64,000 bases of DNA from Achatina immaculata (lineage: Eukaryota > Mollusca > Gastropoda > Stylommatophora > Achatinidae): NCBI GenBank assembly GCA_009760885.1, contig CM019713.1, positions 26,737,927 to 26,801,926 of the forward strand, written 5' to 3'. Under the pieces are notes generated by a model. It did not search any database and was not told where the DNA came from. It saw only the letters and a program-made list of their open reading frames with translations. Positions 22,601-29,788 of the stretch are shown here, piece after piece (positions within the stretch are counted from its first letter, which is position 1; each line of letters starts with the position of its first letter). The translations under genes and the position numbers were made by a program.

Positions 22601-23247
22601 CTTCTTATGTGTGCTTTGGGAATTTAATAAATTTACCAGTGTCCCCATGCTGTGTGACTCGGTACCTGTGCTTAAAGATTTTTATCTGGGTACAGGCTGC
22701 AAAGAATTCACGCTCAGTTCTACAGATGACTGTAGGATGTTACCGGAATCATGAATGGCAGAAAGATAGTCAAACACATAGGTTTTTAAAAATTATTTGT
22801 AACTGTTGATGAATGTTTTATTTTAGGAAAGTTGTCAGGTTACATACTTTAATACTTAATTAATTCCTAAGTTTTATATCTTTCACACAATACACACAAG
22901 TATTGGTATTCCTAATATCACTCTAATTTCATTTTTCTGATATGGTGATCTCTTCTTCAATCTTTCTGATAAATGAACTTGAATTTCATTTGGCTAATCT
23001 AAGAAAAAAAAAAGGGGGGGACAGGAATGCGGACAAATCTTGGTAGGGGGGAGGATAAATTTAAATATACAGTGATTACACAGGCAGTTAAACTTTTATG
23101 ACAGTTTTCATGAGAACACTTTCATTCAGTTCTGTCGCAAAAGTCCAAACACTCAAAATTGTGAGCAGAGTTTGTGTTTCTCTGTACGCTTTTGTCCTTC
23201 TTCAAGACTGACTTACCTTTCTTCGATTGCGATGTAGAAGTGCCCAT
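1591..23247 (-). CDS. Gfo/Idh/MocA-family oxidoreductase gene (span; 3' end off window)
   Basis: Nine exons join in frame on the minus strand to give about 304 residues. The order is a short N-terminus, a Rossmann fold with [15 protein letters not shown] at the end of the second beta strand, [10 protein letters not shown], the family signature EKP within HILLEKPMA, then the C-terminal alpha/beta domain with [11 protein letters not shown], the CHDIDLI-YW signature and a Cys-rich [21 protein letters not shown] segment. These are hallmarks of NAD(P)-dependent dehydrogenases of the glucose-fructose oxidoreductase/inositol dehydrogenase superfamily, in the subgroup with the CPYSAKKIY insert. The substrate cannot be told from sequence. 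Exons 4 to 9 are bounded by phase-0 introns except for the start of exon 4. The last visible exon ends with a donor at 1590, so the rest of the C-terminal domain lies to the left. The 23-kb span is mostly intronic repeats. Confidence 0.9.
1797..3010 (+). mobile_element. LINE-B 3' fragment split by a MITE
   Basis: The plus strand reads [20 protein letters not shown], then [18 protein letters not shown], then after the 700-bp insert [12 protein letters not shown] and [20 protein letters not shown]. This is the region after the reverse transcriptase in this LINE family. It has several frameshifts and a local duplication near 2770-2835, and is dead. Confidence 0.85.
2027..2726. mobile_element. 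TTAA-flanked MITE copy 1 (piggyBac-like)
   Basis: A 700-bp insert interrupts LINE-B coding sequence. It is flanked by TTAA on both sides (2023-2026, 2727-2730). The ends are inverted repeats of about 38 bp starting CACTTTCC(A/G)TGCG and sharing TATAGTGACACTT. Removing the insert and one TTAA restores GAGGATTAAACAAAG of LINE-B. There is no transposase ORF. TTAA duplication is characteristic of piggyBac elements. Confidence 0.85.
3040..3071. repeat. (GA)n microsatellite
   Basis: About 14 GA dinucleotides just beyond the LINE-B fragment, followed by purine-rich sequence to about 3150. Confidence 0.9.
3550..3725. repeat. dispersed repeat with CCGAAATATTGG-type core
   Basis: It shares TGTTTTGTTTTTGTATGT, GAAATATTGGA, TTGTT, TTCATTTATA and TCTTACTTTCTGCCATT in order with 55320-55450. 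Related cores occur at about 50165 and 53145. It resembles the terminal repeat of Penelope-like elements (inference). Confidence 0.5.
3767..5258. repeat. 32-bp minisatellite, about 46 copies
   Basis: The unit has TGTTCCAAGTGTTGCATGAG then AGATTCACACAC. Variants differ at a few fixed sites (ATGAG/ATCAG, CACACAC/CTCGCAC, TTCC/TTTC) and are clustered, showing local expansion waves. The array sits in the last visible intron of the oxidoreductase gene. Open frames across it are artefacts of the repeat. Confidence 0.97.
5776..5868 (-). CDS. oxidoreductase exon 8 (Cys-rich CPYSAKKIY)
   Basis: This 93-bp phase 0-0 exon begins [20 protein letters not shown] and ends [11 protein letters not shown]. 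Three cysteines ([10 protein letters not shown]) precede [10 protein letters not shown], a signature found in a subset of Gfo/Idh/MocA proteins. The acceptor is ATTTCAG|CCT and the donor is GAG|GTAAGA. Confidence 0.95.
5880..6015. repeat. short tandem array, about 22 bp
   Basis: Six or so copies of ATGAGATCACACAAACATAAC with one deletion variant, directly next to the acceptor of oxidoreductase exon 8. Confidence 0.9.
6600..7230 (-). mobile_element. LINE-D 3' fragment with internal triplication
   Basis: The minus strand reads [20 protein letters not shown], then [35 protein letters not shown] and finally [20 protein letters not shown]. This pattern is typical after the reverse transcriptase of arthropod/mollusc LINEs. 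The part around [12 protein letters not shown] is present three times. It is non-functional. Confidence 0.75.
6806..7123. repeat. 106-bp unit, three tandem copies inside LINE-D
   Basis: Copies start at 6806, 6912 and 7018 with ATTAGGTGGCCAAACCACTT. They differ at only a few bases, so the expansion post-dates the LINE insertion. Confidence 0.95.
7295..7480 (-). CDS. oxidoreductase exon 7 (CHDIDLI signature)
   Basis: This 186-bp phase 0-0 exon begins [20 protein letters not shown], contains [16 protein letters not shown] and ends [21 protein letters not shown] is the substrate-side histidine/aspartate motif of the family. The acceptor is TTTCAG|GTT and the donor is AAG|GTAATT. A degenerate same-length copy sits 103 bp upstream in transcript order. 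Confidence 0.96.
7503..7618 (-). repeat. 58-bp tandem duplication at the pseudo-exon donor
   Basis: The block with TTAAAGATATCT, GGTTCAAGTAAGGG and CCTTCTTTGTGAAATGTGTT occurs twice in succession. The second copy holds the donor end of the duplicated exon, so the last coding bases of the exon exist a third time in the intron. Confidence 0.75.
7584..7769 (-). pseudogene. duplicated exon 7 with three stops
   Basis: This is a tandem copy of the 186-bp exon with no net length change. It reads VGF*HFAHSCV*GNWWN* and then open [16 protein letters not shown] through [12 protein letters not shown]. The acceptor (GTCAGCAG|GTT) and donor (AAG|GTACCC) both keep AG/GT. Because it is phase 0-0, inclusion would not shift frame but would introduce stops. 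It could be a dead duplicate or a regulatory poison exon. Confidence 0.85.
8682..8846 (-). CDS. oxidoreductase exon 6
   Basis: This 165-bp phase 0-0 exon begins [20 protein letters not shown] and continues [20 protein letters not shown], then [15 protein letters not shown]. It covers the end of the Rossmann domain and the first strand of the C-terminal domain ([11 protein letters not shown]). The acceptor is TTTTCTAG|GTC and the donor is CCT|GTACGT. Confidence 0.95.
9053..9727. mobile_element. TTAA-flanked MITE copy 2
   Basis: A 675-bp relative of the element at 2027-2726, flanked by TTAA (9049-9052, 9728-9731), with ends CTCTTCC and GGAAGAG. It shares internal stretches such as GACTGGAGAAGTAGTTAG, GATCTACACATC and TTTTTTCCTAAAAAA in the same order, as well as a CAAGACCC(A/G)CG block near the right end. 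It lies in the intron between oxidoreductase exons 5 and 6. Confidence 0.82.
10646..10705 (-). CDS. oxidoreductase exon 5 (EKP motif)
   Basis: This 60-bp phase 0-0 exon encodes [20 protein letters not shown]. The lysine of EKP is the conserved cofactor/catalytic lysine of the superfamily. The acceptor is ATGACAG|GAG and the donor is GCT|GTGAGT. Confidence 0.95.
10780..11245 (-). mobile_element. LINE-B 3' fragment
   Basis: This minus-strand copy begins with the (CATT)n tail and CGTCCCTTGTGGA, and ends within the [14 protein letters not shown] coding segment. It is a 5'-truncated, frameshifted insertion. Confidence 0.85.
11246..13247. other. intron sequence between oxidoreductase exons 4 and 5
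   Basis: No gene is recognised. It holds A-rich runs and a 22-bp array at about 11865-12095 built on TTCAATGAGAATTCTTTTAT. Open frames at 11174-11581 show no convincing family match. Confidence 0.5.
11865..12095. repeat. 22-bp tandem array
   Basis: About ten copies of CAATGAGAATTCTTTTATTT with point changes and small indels. Confidence 0.9.
13248..13321 (-). CDS. oxidoreductase exon 4
   Basis: This exon encodes (D)[18 protein letters not shown] followed by TDRDHK. The acceptor is TGTTTAG|AT and the donor is AAG|GTAAAG. The [11 protein letters not shown] strand-loop is the usual fourth-strand motif of Gfo/Idh/MocA proteins. The exon lies 300 bp from a decayed Tc1 transposon in the preceding intron. 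Confidence 0.92.
13640..14690 (+). mobile_element. decayed Tc1-type transposon
   Basis: The plus-strand frame shows the helix-turn-helix segment [13 protein letters not shown], the GRPRSGRP-like linker ([19 protein letters not shown]), then [33 protein letters not shown] and [13 protein letters not shown]. These are the three catalytic acidic positions of a Tc1 DDE transposase. At least three in-frame stops and a frameshift inactivate it. Terminal repeats were not located with confidence. Confidence 0.88.
14705..15000 (-). mobile_element. LINE-C 3' fragment
   Basis: The minus strand encodes [20 protein letters not shown], then [20 protein letters not shown] and [12 protein letters not shown], ending in a short (AG)n tail. 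It abuts the Tc1 copy. Confidence 0.88.
15640..15815. repeat. 24-bp tandem array
   Basis: About seven copies of ATCCATGATAAACACATATA plus AACA. It ends about 35 bp short of the GC donor of oxidoreductase exon 3. Confidence 0.9.
15851..15935 (-). CDS. oxidoreductase exon 3 (second beta strand), GC donor
   Basis: The acceptor TTATTGTAG is followed by [17 protein letters not shown] and then [11 protein letters not shown] plus one base. VVGVADP continues the Rossmann fold after PEEMK, and ENIFS leads into D-WREAA of exon 4, with the split GAT codon restored. The 5' splice site reads AGTG|GCAAGT, that is GC instead of GT, a known minor donor class when the rest of the consensus is strong. No GT donor fits the frame. 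Confidence 0.85.
16165..16692 (+). mobile_element. LINE-C 3' fragment with (GA)n tail
   Basis: The plus strand reads [40 protein letters not shown], then after a frameshift the [14 protein letters not shown] and [12 protein letters not shown] segment. It ends TTAAGGTTC(AG)n. Confidence 0.92.
17266..17514 (-). mobile_element. tRNA-derived SINE
   Basis: The minus strand opens with CCGGCTGGCATAATGGTTAG AGCACT (A-box-like) and GGTTCGAATCCC (perfect B-box), followed by a body containing GGTCAACCCAGCCTCAT. It is a degraded tRNA head, not a tRNA gene. Confidence 0.8.
17634..18236 (-). mobile_element. LINE-B 3' fragment with flanking duplication
   Basis: The minus-strand frame is open for over 150 codons: [70 protein letters not shown] (CATT)n tail lies at the left. 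GGAAATAGGACT is found on both sides, partly because the target is itself repetitive. Confidence 0.92.
18358..18446 (-). CDS. oxidoreductase exon 2 (Rossmann GxGxRG)
   Basis: This 89-bp exon encodes the first beta strand and the dinucleotide-binding loop: [20 protein letters not shown] followed by LYPEEMK. The acceptor is CATAAAG|GG after a T-run and the donor is AAG|GTACAA. It enters in phase 1 and leaves in phase 0. Confidence 0.92.
19030..19256 (-). mobile_element. tRNA-derived SINE, second copy
   Basis: It shares the GGGTCAACCCAGCCTCA body segment with the SINE at 17266-17514. The minus-strand head has TGGTGTAGTGCTTAGTGCAC as A-box-like sequence. The B-box is degraded. Confidence 0.65.
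20338..21268. mobile_element. 0.9-kb insert of unknown type within LINE-E
   Basis: The segment separates [10 protein letters not shown] from [10 protein letters not shown] of the LINE. It is more G+C-rich than its surroundings, with two diverged 120-bp units (CACGG-AC-TCTGCTCTAGAG) and three 88-bp units at 20805-21056 (GAGGTTTTCCGGTGAGAAAG). No ORF or clear terminal repeats are seen. Confidence 0.6.
20805..21056. repeat. 88-bp unit, three copies
   Basis: Each copy has ACC(A)CCTCTCAC, GGGGAT and GAGGTTTTCCGGTGAGAAAG CCAA/CTA. Divergence between copies is considerable apart from the GGTTTTCCGGTGAGAAAGTC core. Confidence 0.88.
22321..22516. repeat. 40-bp tandem array, about 5 copies
   Basis: Nearly identical units of ATTTCAGAGCTGGCCATAGT CCTGTCCTACCTCTTTGTTT; only the last copy differs (TACCC for TGGCC). 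It lies in intron 1 of the oxidoreductase gene. Confidence 0.97.
23217..23247 (-). CDS. oxidoreductase exon 1 (start codon)
   Basis: The ATG at 23247-23245 opens [10 protein letters not shown] plus one base, followed by the donor AAAG|GTAAGT. The leftover G joins the GG that opens exon 2 and gives [20 protein letters not shown], a typical short leader in front of the first beta strand of a Rossmann fold. Phase and reading frame match exactly, which supports this start although the exon is only 31 coding bases. No signal peptide is seen, so a cytosolic protein is likely. Confidence 0.75.
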
Positions 23248-23625
23248 CTTCGTACGCTACAAGTCTCAAAATATCGGTGAAAGAGTGTTACTATCGAGAA
23301 GTATAAGCTTACTTATTGATCGACTTCTCAAACAGACGGCGGTTCCGTCACTCGGGCCACAAGAGGGAAGTTTTATACGTGCAAAAAAAAAGGTGGGGAG
23401 TGCTAAATTCCGTTGTTCTAATTATATATATGTATATCCGGCATGACATCATTGCAAACAATGGACCAACTAAACGGTTCCTGGATTTTTAATCTAATCT
23501 AATTCTAAGCAATGACTCGTATCACTTACACGACTTCTCTGCCATGTTGGCAAGTTTTGTTTGTTGTCAAGTTTAGAACAGGGGAGGCTACTCAGATAAT
23601 GTTCACATCTCAGTCACTCAGATAT
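23248..23625 (-). promoter_or_regulatory. upstream region of the oxidoreductase gene
   Basis: About 380 bp separate the ATG from the 3' end of the nested LINE stack. It is less A+T-rich close to the gene and holds a TATATATAA-like stretch around 23425-23437 on the minus strand, some 180 bp before the ATG. The TATA function and the transcription start are inference only. Confidence 0.3.
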
Positions 23626-24005
23626 GTGCATGTCCCTTGTGGAACTTTGAATCCCTAACAGCTCTCCTGTAGGCCTCTAGGTTGTAAGCAAGATGGCCTG
23701 CTGCTGATGCATCCATTTGCAGATTATCAATGATGTCTTACAGCCATCTTCGCTGTAGTCTTCCTCTCATTCTTTTTCCCATTATGTATCCTTCCAGGAC
23801 TGTCTTCTCTAAAATTATATGTCCAAAATATTTAATATTTTGTTTAATCTTCCTTACTAGCCAACCTTCTTCAATATTAAGTTCCTGTAAGGTCCGGCAT
23901 AAAGCATAGCTGGATTTTTAAAATGGAAAATAAATAAGCGCTATACATGTTTTTGGTAAAAAAAAAAGTGAAATGAAACTCAGAAAAGTGGGTATTTTTA
24001 TTATT

Positions 24006-25998
24006 CTTATCTTATATATTATATCCTTCCCGTGCCGTTAAACGTCACATAGGGATCGCAAAGTAGTTCGCCAATTTTTCCGGTCTTCGGCAAGTCTTTC
24101 AACCTCATCAAAGGATTTTATGCCTGTTAATTTGGCCTCTCTTAACAATGTCTTCTTTAGAGTTTCACGCGGTCTGCCTCTTTTTATTTGGCCTGCTGTG
24201 TTCCACTTGATAGCTTGTTTTGGGATTCTCTGATCATTTCTTCTCATCAAGTGACCAACATATGTCCATCTCCTTTTCCTGATCACCCATGAGACTGGTT
24301 GTTGTTCAGTCATCTGTCTTATCTCTGCATTGTTCTTAAATTTGTTCCACTTGATGCCGAATATTTTCCTTATGCATTTGTTATCAAAAGAGTCTAATTT
24401 CTTGTCTATTTCTTTAGTTGTTTTCCAGCTTTCACATGCATAAATGAGGGTGGATATTACATTTGAATTGAATAGTCTTAACTTGGGTTTTGTGCTTATA
24501 ACTTTTGAATGTCATATGTTCTCAAGATTCTTGAAGGTTGATGCTGCTTTTGCAATTCTGATCCTAACTTCCTTTCTAGTGTCACCATCCTGGTCTATGT
24601 AGCTGCCAAGGTATGCAAACTGGTTGACTTCTTCAATATCTGTCCCTTCTGTGTGTATTTTTCCATTTTGATTAATGGGAATTTTCATTATTTTTGTTTT
24701 GTCCTTGTTAATTTCAAGTCCTATTTTGCTAGCCAGTGAAGACAGGCTATCTGTTTTTTCTTGCATGGAATTCACATTGTTACTGATAAGAGTTATGTCA
24801 TCAGCAAAATCAAGATCTTCTAGTTGGATCCCATGTACCCAGCCAATATCTGTGTTACCTGTGCAGCATTTTTTCATTATGAAGTCTATTGTAATCCCAA
24901 AAAGTAAAGGAGACAGTATACATCCTTGTTTCACACCTGTTTCAATCTGGAACCATTCACTCATCCATTCTTCTGTCTTGACTGCACAAATATATCCATT
25001 GTATTGGTCCTTAATGATGTTGACAATTTTAGATGGTATTCCATATAGACTTAAAATTCTCCATAATGAATCTCTGTGTATGCTATCAAATCCCTTTTTA
25101 AAATCTATGAAGTTCAGTATTAATGGTTTCTGCTTTTCAGTATGTTCTTCAAGTATTATTCTTAGAGTAAAGATCTTGTCGAGACAGCTTCTCCCTTTTC
25201 GAAATCCTGCTCGTTCTTCTCTCATTGCAGTATCCATTATATCTTTAAGTCTATTCAAAATGACCTTGCAAAATACTTTTGACACAACTGATATTAAGGT
25301 TACTCCTTTCCAATTGTTACAGTCACTAAGGTTGCCCTTTTTTTGTATTTTAAGAATGATTCCTTTTTTCCAATTAGAAGGGACCTTCTCTTCTTTCCAA
25401 ATCTTGTTGAACATTCTCTGTAGTTATCTCATGTTGTCACTATTGATAGCTTTTAGCATTTCTGGTGTTATTTCATCTTCACCTGCAGCTTTGTTGTTAG
25501 CCATTAAATTCACTGGTGTTTCAATTTCATGCAATTTAATGTCATCTAGGTTGACATTTAGTTGTAGGGCTGGTACGTCAGTTTCAAAGTTTAACAATTC
25601 TTTTGGGTGTGGTCGATCAAGTATTTCTTGGAAGTGTTCAGCCCATCTTTGCTTTTGGTCTTTATTTGATGTTAATAGGGTTCCAGTTTTGCTAAGGATT
25701 GGTCTTTCTTTAGATGTAATAGTACCTGTTAGGCTCTTTTGTACGTTATATAAAGTTTTGCTGTCTCCTGTTTTTTGCTGCTTTTTCTGCCTCTTTCGCC
25801 ATATTGTCTGTGTATTCTCTTTTGTCCCTTCCAGCTGAACTTTTTATTTTCTTGTCTATTTCTTTGTATGTTGCTTTCACCAGATCTTTTCCAAGATCTG
25901 TTTTTGCATTCAACATGTCTAATTTGGCTGCTCGTCTTTCATGTATATACTTCCATGTTTTATCTGATATCCATGCTTTTCTATCTGGTTTTTTTCAT
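24006..25998 (-). mobile_element. LINE-A copy 1 (reverse transcriptase)
   Basis: The longest open stretch, 300 codons at 24512-25414, holds the reverse transcriptase: GFRKGRSCLDKIFTLRIILE, FIDFKKGFDSIHRDSLWRIL, GVKQGCILSPLLFGITIDFI and the catalytic LDFADDITLISNNVN. The 3' part at 24038-24313 reads RRWTYVGHLMRRNDQRIPKQ and RGRPRETLKKTLLREA. The 11-bp sequence TTTTTATTATT flanks it at 23995-24005 and 25999-26009. It is 5'-truncated. Antisense open frames over this region are shadows. Confidence 0.93.
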
Positions 25999-26589
25999 TT
26001 TTTATTATTACTGACAATCATATATAGGTTTTGAAAATTACGCCGGTTAGATGACCGCCATTACATTTGATACATTCAGCCAGGCGTCTGGAAAATTCCT
26101 GCATAACACCATTTAACATGTTCAAAGGGATATTCTGAATGCAGTGTCGGATTCGATCTTTTAGGTCTGCAATTGACTGTGGTCGACTAGCATATGCCGT
26201 GTTATTGAGATATCCCCACAAAATGGAGTCTGCGGCCAATAAATCCGGTGACCTTGCCGGCCAATGAATATCTCCAAATCTGGAAATAAGACGATTGGGA
26301 AATGCTTGTCGCAGCATGGCCATGGACTGACGGGCTGTGTGGGCAGTTGCTCCATCTTGTTGAAACCATATTAGTCTCTTATTGGCCAAGTCTGGAATGA
26401 AGTATTCAGTTAACATCTGCACATAACGATCACTAGTAAGAGGATGCCGGATGCCAAAACGTTCCTAACAGCTGATCTCCGAGGGCTACTCAGCAATGCG
26501 TTGCGGACTTCTTGAATTCGTTCAGGTGTCTGTTGAGTTCTTGGACGACCAGTAAATTTGTTATTAAGGCAATTAGCGGTTTCCTTAAT

Positions 26590-26860
26590 TTTTTTTTCCT
26601 TATCTTATATCCTTCCCGTGCCGTTAAACGTCACATAGGGCTCGCAAAGTAGTTCGCCAATTTTTCCTGTCTTCAGCGAGTCTTTCAACCTCATCAAAGG
26701 ATTTTATGCCTGTTAATTTAGCCTCTCTTAACAATGTCCTCTTTAGAGTTTCACGTGGTCTGCCTCTTTTTCTTTGGCTTGTTGTGTTCCACTTGATAGC
26801 TTGTTTTGGGATTCTCTGATCATTTCTTCTCATCACGTGACCAACATATGTCCATCTTCT
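26590..26860 (-). mobile_element. LINE-A copy 2, 3' end only
   Basis: A 271-bp fragment encodes MMRRNDQRIPKQAIKWNTTS, RGRPRETLKRTLLREAKLTG and DRKNWRTTLRALCDV. The direct repeat TTTCCTTAAT at 26580-26589 and 26861-26870 marks it as a separate insertion within the transposon. Confidence 0.9.
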
Positions 26861-27261
26861 TTTCCTTAATCTTTTTTACCCACTTCAAAATTATTTTGTC
26901 CTCCGATCGGGAACATTATCGCGGGGATGCAGCTCAGAATGGCGACGAAACTTTCGTTGTACAGTAATAGACGATTCTCCACTTTTAAAATAGGTTTCAA
27001 CGGTGAGTGCGCGATGTTGTGTTCGAAAATAAGCCATTGTTAAAAATGCCCGTTTGTCTGGTTCATCTCTGACGTCATGTTTTTTTTTCACACATATTCA
27101 GTTTCTGCGCACTACGTCAGTTATGCTTTATGATGGACCCTGTGTTATTGATATATTTGTTCTTTTTTTTTGTGTCCATGATATTTGAAGGACACATTTA
27201 CATTCAAAGCTGTTTTGTTAAATGTCCAAGTCTCATGGGCATATGTTGCGGCGGGAAAGAT

Positions 27262-29788
27262 CTTATCTTATATATTATATCCTTCTCGTGCCGTTAAACG
27301 TCACATAGGGCTCGCAAGGTAGTTCGCCAATTTATCCTGTTTTCGGCGAGCCTTTCAGCCTCATCAAGGGATTTTATGCCTGTTACTTTGGCCTGTCTTA
27401 ATAATGTCCTCATTAGAGTTTCACGTGGTCTGCCTATTTTTCTTCGGCCTGTTGTGTTCCACTTGATAGCTTGTTTTGGGATTCTCTGATCGTTTCTTCT
27501 CATCAAGTGACCAACATATGTCCATCTCCTTTTCCTGATCACACATGAGACTGGTTGTTGTTCACTCATTTGTGTTATCTCTGCATTGTTCTTGAATTCG
27601 TTCCACTTGATGCCGAATATTTTCCTTAGGCATTTGTTTTTAAAAAAGTCTAATTTCTTGTCTATTTCTTTAGTTGTTTTCCAGCTTTCACATGTATAAA
27701 TAAGTGTGGATATTACATTTGAACTGAATAGTCTTAACTTGGGTTTTGTGTTTATAACTTTTGAATGTCATGTGTTCTCGAGATTCTTGAAGATCGATCC
27801 TGCTTATACAATTCTAATTCAAACTTCCTTTCTGGTGTCACCATCTTGGTCTATGTAGCTGCCAAGGTATGCAAATTGATTGACTTCTTCAATATCTGTC
27901 CCTTCTACGTGTATTTTTTCATTTTGATTAATGCGAAGTTTCATTATTTTTGTTTTGTCCTTGTTAATTTCAAGTCCTATTTTGCTAGCCAGTGAAGACA
28001 GGCTATCTGTTTTTTCTTGCATGGAATTCACATTGTTACTGATCAGAGTTATGTCATCAGCAAAATCAAGATCTTCTAGTTGGGTCACATGTACCCAGCC
28101 AATACCTGTGTTACCTGTGCAGTAATTTTTCATTATGAAGTCTATGGCAATTCCAAAAAGTAAAGGAGGCAGTATACATCCTTGTTTCACACCTGTTTCA
28201 ATCAGGAACCATTCACTCATCCCTTCTTCTGTCTTGACTGCACAGACATATCCATTGTAGAAGTCCTTAATGATGTTGACAACTTTAGATGGTATTCAAT
28301 ATAGACTTAAAATTCTCCATAATGAATCTCTGTGTATGCTATCAAATCCCTTTTTAAAGTCTATAATGTTCAGTATTAATGGTTTCTGCTTTTCAATATG
28401 TTCTTCAAGTATTATTCTTAGAGTAAAGATCTTGTCGAGACAACTTCTTCCTTTTCGAAATCCTGCTTGTTCTTCTCTCATTGTGGTATTCACTATATCT
28501 TTAAGTCTATTAAAAATGAGTTTGCAAAATACTTTTGACACAACTGAGACTAAGTTTACTCCTCTCCAATTGTTACAGTCACTAAAGTTGCCTTTTTTTT
28601 GTATTTTAAGAATGATTCCTTTTTTCCATTTAGAAGGGACCTTCTCTTCTTTCCAAATCTTATTAAACATTCTCTGTAGTTATCTCATGTTGTCACTATT
28701 GATAGCTTTTAACATTTCTGGTGTTATTTCATCTTCACCTGCAGCTTTGTTGTTAGCCATTAAATTCACTGGTGTTTCAATTTCATGCAGTGTAATTTCA
28801 TCTAGGTTAACATTTAGTTGTGGGGTTGGTAAGTCGGTTTTAAGGTTTAACAATTCTTTTGGGTGTGGTCGATTAAGTATTTCTTGGAAGCTTTTGACCC
28901 ATCATTGTTTTTGGTCTTTACTTGATTTTAATAGTGTTCCAGTTTTGCTAAGGATTGGTCTTTCTTTACATTTAATAGTATCTGTCAGCTTCCTTTGTAT
29001 GTTACATAAAGTTTTACTGTCTCCTGTTTTTGCTGCTTTCTCTGTCTCTTTCGACATATTGTCTATGTATTCTCTTTTATCCCTTGTAGCTGAACTTTTT
29101 ATTTTCTTGTCTATTTCTTTGTATGTCGCTTTCGCCAGATCTTTTCCAAGATCTGTCTTTACATTCAACATGTCTAATTTGGCTGCTCTTCTTTCATGTA
29201 TGTACTTCCATATGTTTTCTGATATCCATGTTTTTCTATTTGGTTTTTTCAGACCAGCGCTTGCTTTTTCTGCTGTGATCATGGCTGTGCTGTAAGAATT
29301 CCATAAATCATCTATACCTATCTCCTCCACTTCACTGGGTGTTGTGGAATGACTGGCAAGTTCCTGATTGAAATTACTGTTAGTATGCTCTTCTTGTAGG
29401 CTGTTGCTATTTATCTTTCTGTGTACTGATTTTTGTGTTGGCTTTTCAGTTTTAGTTTTATCTTCCCTATACACAGACTGTGATCACTGTTGACATCTGC
29501 ACCCCTATATGCTCTTACATCTGTCAGAGATGTTCTGTATTGCTTTCTAATACAAAAAATGATCTATCTGGTTTCTAGTTCTATCATCCGGACATATCCA
29601 TGTTGTTTTATGTATCTCTTTGTGTGGAAATATTGAGCTTCCAATGACCATGCCCTCTGTTAGACATATTTCAATTAATCTTTCTCCGTTCTGATTTACC
29701 CTGTCAAGTCCTTCTTTCCTCATTACTTTTTCGACGTCACTATTATCTTTCCCTACCTTAGCGTTGAAGTTCCCGCATAGCAATCAGG
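27262..29788 (-). mobile_element. LINE-A copy 3 (endonuclease to 3' end)
   Basis: It extends further 5' than copy 1. The endonuclease region at 29547-29783 (MLCGNFNAKVGKDNSDVEKV, NQIDHFL) is followed by the linker at 28902-29474, reverse transcriptase at 28296-28670 and 27819-28220 (DLDFADDITLISNNVN), and the RRWTYVGHLMRRNDQRIPKQ end. The imperfect 19-bp repeat ATGT(T/C)G...GGGAAAGAT at 27243-27261 and 29789-29807 flanks it. It has frameshifts. Confidence 0.93.

Larger units (their letters stand above)
23890..27141 (-). mobile_element. TA-flanked Tc1/mariner-superfamily transposon within LINE-B
   Basis: The ends GGTCCGGCATAAAGCATAGC (from 23891) and the complement of GCTTTATGATGGACC near 27125-27138 are inverted repeats matching 19 of 22. 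They lie next to TA, exactly where LINE-B coding sequence breaks. The transposase on the minus strand is in two pieces: an N-terminal part at 26890-27091 (ALTVETYFKSGESSITVQRK) and a C-terminal part at 26018-26422 (LIWFQQDGATAHTARQSMAM, HWPARSPDLLAADSILWGYL). Frameshifts and two LINE insertions inactivate it. Confidence 0.82.

Noticed and set aside
24675..25838. 387-codon plus-strand ORF
   Set aside because: Exact antisense of the LINE-A reverse transcriptase; hydrophobic low-complexity product without motifs.
28270..29295. 341-codon plus-strand ORF
   Set aside because: Antisense shadow of LINE-A copy 3.
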